Shown here: one piece after another, positions 32,311 to 40,988 of the stretch
Numbering within the stretch: the first letter of the stretch is position 1
How the letters are laid out: each line of letters begins with the position of its first letter
Assembly (NCBI GenBank): GCA_017540565.1
Contig: JAFYAU010000035.1
Coordinates: 1-40,988 of the forward strand
Direction: 5' to 3'
Source: Oscillospiraceae bacterium
Lineage (GTDB): Bacteria > Bacillota > Clostridia > Oscillospirales > Oscillospiraceae
DNA: 40,988 nt
Made by a program: the position numbers and the translations under genes
Notes under the pieces: model-generated
What the model was told of the DNA's origin: nothing
The model's database searches: none
Seen by the model: the letters and a program-made list of their open reading frames with translations, nothing else

Positions 32311-33596
32311 AGGCCGTTCTCCCCGAAGCGGATCTGGACGCTGCGGCTGTGGCCCTCCAGCCCCTCATGCTTCGCCAGGCGGCTGATATCGTCCTTAACG
32401 CGTCCCAGCGCCTCCCGGCTGTAGCAGATGAAACTGGACCTCTTGATGAATTCGTCTACGCTCAGAGGACTGGAAAAGCGGGCGGTGCCCGAAGTGGGCA
32501 GCGTGTGGTTCGGTCCGGCCCAATAGTCCCCCAGCGCCTCCGGGCAGCTGTATCCGAGGAAAACGCTTCCGGCGTTGCGGACGTGCTCCAGCATGGAGAA
32601 GGGATCCTCCACGCACAGTTCCAGATGCTCTGCCGCCAGACGGTTGGCGATGGCCACGCCCTCCATCAGGTCCGCGGCGACGATGATCTTCCCGTTGTTC
32701 TCGATGCTCGGACGGGCGATCTCCTCTCGGGGCAGACAGGCAAGCTGGCGCTCCAGCTCCTCCGCTGTCCGCTCGGCCAGTTCCCGGCTGTCACACACGA
32801 GCACGGCGGTCGCCATTCGGTCATGTTCGGCCTGGCTCAGCATGTCCGCCGCCAGCCACGCGGGGTTTGCGTGCCGGTCCGCCACGATCAGGATCTCGCT
32901 GGGACCCGCGATCATGTCGATATCCACCTGACCGAACACCATGCGTTTGGCGGTGGCTACGTAGACGTTGCCCGGCCCGACGATCTTGTCCACACGGGGC
33001 ACGCTCTCGGTCCCGTAGGCCAGCGCCGCCACGGCCTGGGCTCCGCCGATCCGGAAGATATCCGTCACGCCGGCCACCCTGGCGGCCGCCAGGATATCCC
33101 TGGATACGGTCCCGTCTCTTCCGCAGGGAGTGGTCATCACGATGCGGCGCACACCGGCGATCTTCGCCGGGATCACGTTCATCAGCACCGTGGACGGATA
33201 GCTCGCGGTACCGCCGGGCACGTACACGCCCACGGTATCCAGCGGGATGACCCGCTGTCCGAGGACGATGCCCTCGCCGCCCTCGAAACGGAATCCCTCC
33301 CGTTTCTGTCTCTCGTGAAAGGCGGAGATGTTCGCCGCCGCCTGACGCAGGCTGTCCAGGAAGGCAGGATCCGCCTCAGCAAACGCTCTGTCGATCTCCT
33401 CCTCGGAGACCCGCAGCCGTTCCGGTGCGGCGCCGTCAAACTTTCTCGTGTATCTGAGGACCGCCTCGTCCCCTTCGGCCCGGACGTCCTCGACGATCGC
33501 GCGGACCGCAGCCTCCGTCTCCTGCGAGACGGTCTGGCCGCCCCTGTCGAAGATCTCCTCCTCGGGGACCTCCGCCGTGTTCAGTATGCGGATCAT
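32307..33596 (-). CDS. hisD: Histidinol dehydrogenase
   Basis: The 429-residue zinc enzyme oxidises histidinol to histidine in two NAD steps. Motifs include VYVPGGTASYPSTVLM, the signature region around AGPSEILIVADRHANPAWLAADMLSQAEHD (split here only by description: GPSEILIVAD then DMLSQAEHD), and NHTLPTSGTARFSSPL carrying the catalytic and zinc His residues. It overlaps hisG and hisC by four bases each. Confidence 0.97.
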   Translation of the reverse strand: MIRILNTAEVPEEEIFDRGGQTVSQETEAAVRAIVEDVRAEGDEAVLRYTRKFDGAAPERLRVSEEEIDRAFAEADPAFLDSLRQAAANISAFHERQKREGFRFEGGEGIVLGQRVIPLDTVGVYVPGGTASYPSTVLMNVIPAKIAGVRRIVMTTPCGRDGTVSRDILAAARVAGVTDIFRIGGAQAVAALAYGTESVPRVDKIVGPGNVYVATAKRMVFGQVDIDMIAGPSEILIVADRHANPAWLAADMLSQAEHDRMATAVLVCDSRELAERTAEELERQLACLPREEIARPSIENNGKIIVAADLMEGVAIANRLAAEHLELCVEDPFSMLEHVRNAGSVFLGYSCPEALGDYWAGPNHTLPTSGTARFSSPLSVDEFIKRSSFICYSREALGRVKDDISRLAKHEGLEGHSRSVQIRFGENGL

Positions 33597-34210
33597 GTTT
33601 CCGCCTCCAATCCGGCCAGCATCTTCTCTATGCTCGCCCTTTTGAACTGATAACTGCTCTTGTTGGCGATGAAGCGGGCGCTCGATCCCACGATGCGTTC
33701 CGTCACCTCCAGCCCGTTCTCCTTCAGGGTCGTTCCCGTCTCCACGATGTCCACGATCACGTCGCTCAGTCCTACGATCGGCGCAAGTTCTATGGATCCG
33801 TGCAGAGGGATAATCTCAATGGCCCTGTTCTTTCCCGCGTAGTGGCTCTTTGCCGTCCGCGGGTACTTGGTCGCCACACGCAGGGGCGCCTGTTTCGTAT
33901 CCGTAAATCCCACGGGGGCCGCCACGCACACGCTGCAGACCCCGATGTTCAGATCCAGGAGTTCAAACACGTCAGGATCCGTCTCCAGGAGCACGTCATA
34001 GCCTACGATCCCCACGTCAGCGGCGCCGTGCTCCACGTAGACCGCCACGTCGGAGGGCTTGACCAGAATATACCGTACGCCCTTCTCCTCATCTTCAAAA
34101 ATGAGTTTTCTGTTGTCCTCTTCCATTCCGGGACATCCGTACCCGATGGTGGCGAGTCTGGCGTATACAGAGCTTCCCAGACGCCCTTTCGGCAGTGCGA
34201 TGCTGATCAT
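33593..34210 (-). CDS. hisG: ATP phosphoribosyltransferase, short catalytic subunit
   Basis: The 205-residue protein starts the histidine pathway by joining ATP and PRPP. It is the short HisG without the C-terminal regulatory domain. It shows ISIALPKGRL at the start, VKPSDVAVYVEHGAADVGIVG, and the PRPP loop region DVIVDIVETGTTLKENGL. Short HisG needs HisZ, encoded directly upstream, for activity and for feedback control by histidine. The open frame extends 21 codons upstream into hisZ, but those codons are a shadow; ATG 34210 overlaps the hisZ stop and has GGAGGTGG ahead. Confidence 0.96.
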   Translation of the reverse strand: MISIALPKGRLGSSVYARLATIGYGCPGMEEDNRKLIFEDEEKGVRYILVKPSDVAVYVEHGAADVGIVGYDVLLETDPDVFELLDLNIGVCSVCVAAPVGFTDTKQAPLRVATKYPRTAKSHYAGKNRAIEIIPLHGSIELAPIVGLSDVIVDIVETGTTLKENGLEVTERIVGSSARFIANKSSYQFKRASIEKMLAGLEAET

Positions 34211-35277
34211 TCCGCCACCTCCTCCAGCCGGATCACGCGCGCGGCCCGGAAGCCCTCCGGCGCCTGCCGGCATGCCCGGACCGTGCGGCCTTCCTCTGTC
34301 AGTTTCCGGACGGCGTCGAGGATCTGCGCCGCCGGCGCCTTCCCGCAGACCAGCAGGACGTCCGCGTCCGTCTCCGGACGTGTCCGGAGCCTTCGCTCCA
34401 GTTCTCCCAGATAGACGGCAAAGCCGATGCCTCCCTGAGGCTTTCCGAACCGGTGCAGCAGGCTGTCGTACCGTCCTCCGGACAGCACTGCCTTCGGCAC
34501 TCCGTCCATGTAGCCGGCAAAAGAGATGCCGTTGTAGTAATCCGTATCGTTGAGGATGGAGAAATCCACCCGGATCTGTTCTCCGAACCCGGCCTTCTCC
34601 AGAACGCCGGTCACCGTCTCCAGTTCTCCGATCGGAGCTGTCAGGCTTCCGTCATCCATGCGGCGCAGAGCGGTCACGGCTTCCCCCGCGTCTCCGGGCA
34701 GCGTGACGAGCGTATGCAGTCTGCCTCTCACGTCCTCCGGCACGGGAAGATCTTTCAGCGTGTGCGGCCGGCGCCGGCGGATGGCCTGCAGTACCTTTCT
34801 CATGACTTCCGGTTCCCCGGCGTACCCGTTCATAATCGCTGAGACCAGGTCCATGTTGCTGATGCAGAGGGCAAAAGGTCCGCCGATGCATTCAAGGCTT
34901 CTGGCGGCGAGCAGCAGGGTCTCCGCTTCCGGATATCCCGTATCTCCTCCGATGTACTCCAGCCCGATCTGACGGATCTCCCGGTATTCCCCGGTATCCC
35001 GTTCTTGGCGGAACACATTTTCGCTGTAATAGACCTTCAGCTCCTCATCCGGAGCCGCAGAGCGGACCACGCTCATGGTCACGTCCGGCCTCAGCGCCAT
35101 CAGCCTTCCGCTGCTGTCAGGAAACGTGATCACGCTGGTCTTCAGATAGTTCTTGTGCTCCGAATATAGTTCGTAGGGCTCAAATTTCTCCATGCGGTAA
35201 CGGCCGTAGCCGTAGCTGCGGTACAGATCGGTCAGGGCATGTGTGACCCTGTCCTCCCATTCCACATATTCCGTCAT
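34207..35277 (-). CDS. hisZ: ATP phosphoribosyltransferase regulatory subunit
   Basis: The 356-residue protein is a histidyl-tRNA synthetase paralogue that has lost aminoacylation and acts as regulator of short HisG. The class II core is seen as YRSYGYGRYRMEKFEPYEL, ALRPDVTMSVVR, YYSENVFRQERDTGEYREIRQIGLE-type motif 2, and GGRYDSLLHRFGKPQGGIGFA motif 3. It lacks the C-terminal anticodon-binding length of true HisRS. It is the first gene of the his operon; GGGGTGAG precedes its ATG. Confidence 0.94.
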   Translation of the reverse strand: MTEYVEWEDRVTHALTDLYRSYGYGRYRMEKFEPYELYSEHKNYLKTSVITFPDSSGRLMALRPDVTMSVVRSAAPDEELKVYYSENVFRQERDTGEYREIRQIGLEYIGGDTGYPEAETLLLAARSLECIGGPFALCISNMDLVSAIMNGYAGEPEVMRKVLQAIRRRRPHTLKDLPVPEDVRGRLHTLVTLPGDAGEAVTALRRMDDGSLTAPIGELETVTGVLEKAGFGEQIRVDFSILNDTDYYNGISFAGYMDGVPKAVLSGGRYDSLLHRFGKPQGGIGFAVYLGELERRLRTRPETDADVLLVCGKAPAAQILDAVRKLTEEGRTVRACRQAPEGFRAARVIRLEEVAE

Positions 35278-35338
35278 TTTCTCACCCCGTTCCCGCGCCC
35301 GCCCTCATGGGCAGATAGGCGCTGTTATGGCATTATAA

Positions 35339-35352
35339 TGAATAATTAATTA
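35339..35352. promoter_or_regulatory. ARG-box-like sequence at the his promoter
   Basis: TGAATAATTAATTA agrees with the ARG-box pattern at 12 of 14 positions and overlaps the his -10. The local sequence is very AT-rich, so a chance match is quite possible. Confidence 0.25.
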
Positions 35353-35377
35353 TATATGTTTTGCGCCCGTCAATCAA
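35349..35377 (-). promoter_or_regulatory. Promoter of the histidine operon
   Basis: On the minus strand TTGATT (35372-35377) and TATAAT (35349-35354) are separated by 17 bases. The leader is about 65 bases, with no visible T-box or run of His codons. Confidence 0.75.
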
Positions 35378-35409
35378 TACGTCGCGTTTTGCAAATTTAC
35401 ACAAAATGG

Positions 35410-35425
35410 GGCCTTCATGAAGGCC
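35410..35425. repeat. 16-bp perfect palindrome between his and carB promoters
   Basis: GGCCTTCATGAAGGCC is self-complementary without a loop. It lies between two divergent promoters, about 35 bases from the his -35 and 70 bases from the carB -10. A dimeric regulator site is plausible. Confidence 0.45.
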
Positions 35426-35492
35426 GTCGCTGTTCTTCCTGCAAAAAAGTTCTCCGGAGCCGAAAAAACAGTGGCAATCGTCCGTCGATTTT

Positions 35493-35500
35493 GCTATACT
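35493..35500 (+). promoter_or_regulatory. Extended -10 promoter of carB
   Basis: TATACT (35495-35500) is preceded by TTGC, supplying the TG-N extension. The hexamer TGGCAA, 17 bases upstream, is a weak -35. The leader is about 32 bases and ends in AAGGGG. Confidence 0.6.
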
Positions 35501-35538
35501 GGCGGGTAGGAAAATTTTAGCAGTAAAGGGGAATTCAT

Positions 35539-38760
<3,222 letters not shown>

Positions 38761-38782
38761 GGAACAGGCAGAAAAAGAAGCC

Positions 38783-38820
38783 GGAGGCACAGGGGTGCGC
38801 TTCTTAAGGAAGTTGCCTCC
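38783..38820. repeat. Nested inverted repeat after carB
   Basis: GGAGGCA (38783-38789) pairs with TGCCTCC (38814-38820), enclosing a small CTTC/GAAG stem. It is not followed by a T run, so it is at best a weak terminator for carB. The rest of 38821-38962 is AT-rich and holds nothing I can identify. Confidence 0.4.
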
Positions 38821-38962
38821 CGCCAACGTGTTATTAAGTCAGCCAGAATGATTGTCTTGCAGGGACTATCTTTCTAAGACTATTAAATCATTTTCTTTCT
38901 GCTTCAACATCTCATGCTATGGGCGGAAAAGTAAATTATACAAGAATACCACTGCAAAGATA

Positions 38963-38996
38963 TTGCCGCCCGAGATCATATGATCTCGGGCGGCAA
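38963..38996. repeat. 34-bp perfect palindrome at the edge of the Rhs region
   Basis: TTGCCGCCCGAGATCAT (38963-38979) is followed directly by its exact reverse complement (38980-38996). It is flanked by AT-rich sequence. Neither strand carries a T run after the stem beyond the few bases of the repeat itself, so it is not a usual terminator. Confidence 0.8.
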
Positions 38997-39029
38997 AAAT
39001 ATGTATGTCTTTTGATGCTTTCTCTAGTC

Positions 39030-39812
39030 TTAGAAGGTCGCCTGAGCGTAGACGCTCCCCCTCGTCACCTTCGTGTTGTTCCTGTAGGTATCGTACGTAA
39101 ACGATGTCACCACGCCCTCCAGAGTGGTCGCCGTCGCTACGTCGTGGTAACTGTCGTAGGTGTACGTGACCTTCGCCTTTTCGGTATTGCCCTCCTTCGT
39201 GACCGCCTTCACCAGGTCGTTGTTCGAGTATTCATAGCTCGTCACCTGCTTCTGCAGGTCCGTGACGCTCGTGATCCGGCCTTCGCTGTCGTAAACGTAG
39301 CTGTTCCCGTATTCCTCCCTGAAGACCTGGATCCCGTCGAAATATCCCGTGTTCGCGTTATAGTCGTAGCAAATACAGAGGTACATGCTGGAATATGCCT
39401 TCTTCGGCACGGCGCGGCCTGCCCCGTACTGCCAGTGGTTCGCCGTATCGGCGTCCGGGTTGAAGTCCAGTCGGAAGTTCTCGGTCGTACCGTCCGTATA
39501 ATTGAACTTCAGTACCAGGGCGAAGACCGTATTTCTTCCGGAACCGACAGGCACGCTGTCTCCTTTCGCCCAGTCCGCCATGACGTAGCAGTCTCCGGCG
39601 GAGCCCCCCTGCATGATCTGCTGGTAAGCCTGTACGTAGGTGTTCGCCTGTCCCGTGATCCGGTACACTGCCGAATCCACCAGCGGTCCCGCTGGAGACT
39701 GAGCGGGAGACAGGTTGTTCAGATCCTCTCTCAGCCCCCAGGTGATCGCCGGCGTCGTCGAGCTCCAGCCGTACGCGTTCGAATAGTAACCGGTGTCCGT
39801 CTTCACCGCGCC
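39030..39812 (-). pseudogene. Displaced Rhs/YD-repeat core fragment
   Basis: About 260 codons encode an internal piece of a WapA/Rhs-type wall or toxin protein. The first two thirds are a carbohydrate-binding-like segment (DTGYYSNAYGWSS, NYTDGTTENFRLDFNPDA, LCICYDYNANTGYFDGIQVF). It runs into YD repeats: GNSYVYDSEGRITSV, VTSYEYSNNDLVKAV, VTYTYDSYHDVATA and VTSFTYDTYRNN. It then stops abruptly. There is no own start: the only upstream Met (39887) lies in the immunity gene in another frame, and homology begins right behind that gene's stop codon. It is GC-rich, unlike the immunity gene. It looks like an orphan core piece left by recombination, or sequence used for toxin-tip exchange. Confidence 0.75.
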
Positions 39813-39813
39813 A

Positions 39814-40494
39814 TTATCTTTTCTCCGGCTGAAAAAGGAACATATTCTTTCTCTCGTTTTCTTGGAGTAATTGTTGAATCGTTTCAATTTTACCTTCAGT
39901 TATAAGATTTGTGTACAGGTGCCATTCATTGAGCCATTTATTCTTCAGCTCTTGTGTATAATACTTTTCCTTTAATATCATTCTTTCATATTTAACAGCT
40001 GTTTTTTGAGCTATCTCATAGTCATTTAGATATAAGCTACTAAAGAACAATAACCTATATAGATGATCCTTTGTGCAAAAAATCTGTTTAAAGAATCTCC
40101 TTCCCATGAATTGCGTTCCTTGTTTTGAATAATCAAAGAGGCTTTCTGCAGTGGATAAAAAGCTCATTAGTGGAATAATGTCTTTTTCAATTTGATATAG
40201 AATTTGATTAGAATAGAGCTCAATTTCTTGTTTTGACGATTGTTTATTTACGTTAGGAAGTCCAGAATAAATCCTATCAATTCGATTCCCGTAGGTCAGG
40301 ACAATATTGCCTGAAGATGGTAAAAATAGAGGCATTATTGCAAAATGTAACTGTACATTTCCATACGGGTATGAAAAACAAAATAGTCCAATAATATCTT
40401 CAGTTCGTTTGTATAGTATACTTTTTCCTTTTGTTGGCATAAAACCTTGGGCTTGAAGCTCCGAGCGGATGATTAAATATGGTGTTACTTTCAT
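39814..40494 (-). CDS. Candidate immunity protein of the Rhs toxin
   Basis: The 226-residue product has no signal peptide and no clear membrane segment, so it should be cytoplasmic. I do not recognise it firmly. The N-terminal half (LQAQGFMPTKGKSILYKRTEDIIGLFCF and HFAIMPLF) recalls DUF4304-like immunity folds, and the C-terminal half is helical and charged. Position is the main evidence: it starts 11 bases after the stop of the toxin tip, with AGGTGAT ahead of its ATG. This is the standard toxin-immunity order. The sequence is strongly AT-rich compared with every gene to the left, which fits recent transfer. It would bind and neutralise the nuclease tip encoded before it. Confidence 0.6.
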   Translation of the reverse strand: MKVTPYLIIRSELQAQGFMPTKGKSILYKRTEDIIGLFCFSYPYGNVQLHFAIMPLFLPSSGNIVLTYGNRIDRIYSGLPNVNKQSSKQEIELYSNQILYQIEKDIIPLMSFLSTAESLFDYSKQGTQFMGRRFFKQIFCTKDHLYRLLFFSSLYLNDYEIAQKTAVKYERMILKEKYYTQELKNKWLNEWHLYTNLITEGKIETIQQLLQENERKNMFLFQPEKR

Positions 40495-40505
40495 ATCATC
40501 ACCTG

Positions 40506-40988
40506 TTATTTGATCATACTGATTGGAATTGATAGACCAGATTTCCTTGTCATTACGCTGATTCTACTTTGCGTTAAAATTGCCGAACCAGTCTTATAAT
40601 CCCATCCCCGAACTATTCTTCCAACTCTATCATAGTAGACAGTATCAAATCGTATGCTATCAGGTTCTCCATACTTTACAATTTGCCCATCTTTAACTGA
40701 TACCTCCGTCCCTAATCTACTATTGCCTATGTCATTAACATTTTGACTGTAGACGGAGTGCTTTTTAGTTCCAGCAACATGTCCATATCCATCAACTGAG
40801 TTGCTTGCGTTATCTGCCGCCCGTTGGAGATCTTTTTCTGGATTCCCCACATGAGTAACTGGAAGGTATCCATTGTACGCACACATATTACAATAGAATG
40901 CATAGGCAGTCATTCCAAATGTATAAACCGTACCAAAGACTGCAAGGCCGCTCCCGATCGAATAGAACAACGTATCTGCCCAATCATA
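40506..40988 (-). CDS. C-terminal tip of an Rhs-type polymorphic toxin (partial, predicted nuclease)
   Basis: The frame is open to the right edge, so only the last 160 residues are seen; the apparent TTG start at 40970 is internal. The visible part begins with a hydrophobic stretch (LFYSIGSGLAVFGTVYTFGM) as often found between Rhs core and toxin tip. Next is a linker, then a domain with GTKKHSVYS, LGTEVSVKDG, SIRFDTVYYD and GWDYKTGSAILTQSRI. The spacing of Glu, Asp and D-Y-K resembles a PD-(D/E)xK active site (in this fragment about E95, D115, D130, K132), so a DNase or RNase activity is likely. The gene is AT-rich, and an immunity candidate follows at once. The core of the toxin should lie just outside the window. 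Confidence 0.65.
   Translation of the reverse strand, partial: YDWADTLFYSIGSGLAVFGTVYTFGMTAYAFYCNMCAYNGYLPVTHVGNPEKDLQRAADNASNSVDGYGHVAGTKKHSVYSQNVNDIGNSRLGTEVSVKDGQIVKYGEPDSIRFDTVYYDRVGRIVRGWDYKTGSAILTQSRISVMTRKSGLSIPISMIK

Noticed and set aside
35278..35348. T-box or His-codon leader peptide before hisZ
   Set aside because: The leader is only about 65 bases and shows neither a T-box core motif nor a short frame rich in His codons.
38963..38996. The 34-bp palindrome as an ordinary terminator
   Set aside because: There is no T tract after the stem in either direction, unlike the other terminators in the window.
39030..39887. Rhs fragment read as an intact gene starting at the Met at 39887
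   Set aside because: The first 24 codons lie within the end of the immunity gene in another frame and have no Rhs similarity or good ribosome site.
38919..39905. Rightward open frame over the Rhs fragment
   Set aside because: It is the antisense of the YD-repeat fragment and has no motifs of its own.

Overview
The window reads as a chromosomal segment of an anaerobic, GC-rich, low-GC-phylum-type bacterium, most likely a clostridial Firmicute. The evidence is consensus sigma-A promoters with 17-bp spacers, AGGAGG ribosome sites, some TTG starts, HolB followed by RicT, a HisZ/short-HisG pair, a ferredoxin-dependent indolepyruvate oxidoreductase and the methyl branch of the Wood-Ljungdahl pathway. 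I do not name a genus. Nearly all of it is dense, well-organised core metabolism; only the last 2 kb looks mobile.

Layout. Positions 1-4456 run leftward: methionyl-tRNA synthetase (metG), then an iron-sulfur aldo/keto reductase, a cupin protein and a flavin-reductase-like protein, closed by a terminator at 137-172. A start codon with a ribosome site at the left edge shows that another leftward gene lies outside. A divergent promoter pair separates this block from rightward holB-ricT (4705-6879). Next is a rightward operon for an acyl/aryl-CoA ligase with IorA and IorB (7052-11013), which together could interconvert aromatic acids and 2-oxo acids. A perfect consensus promoter then drives metF-fhs-fchA-folD (11378-15708), the one-carbon folate branch. 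It is followed by a fused NuoF-type/GltD-type flavoprotein (15828-17663). In folD the residues needed for cyclohydrolase activity are replaced, and a separate cyclohydrolase (fchA) lies directly upstream, so the two activities seem to be split between two proteins.

Positions 17753-18949 encode a stand-alone CARF-plus-nuclease protein of the Card1/Can2 (DUF1887) type with no CRISPR array or cas gene in view. A PAP2 phosphatase follows. From 19831 to 35277 everything runs leftward: a complete arginine operon (argG-H-C-J-B-D-F) and, upstream of it, a histidine operon (hisZ-G-D-C-B-H-A-F-IE) that lacks only histidinol-phosphatase. Several ARG-box-like sequences lie in front of argG. carB (35539-38760) is divergent from the his operon and would supply carbamoyl phosphate to ArgF; its partner carA is not here.

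After carB the base composition drops and a polymorphic-toxin locus begins. Reading leftward from the right edge it holds the C-terminal tip of an Rhs/YD-repeat toxin (likely a restriction-endonuclease-fold nuclease), an AT-rich candidate immunity gene, and a displaced GC-rich Rhs core fragment joined exactly at the end of the immunity gene. A 34-bp perfect palindrome lies between that fragment and carB.
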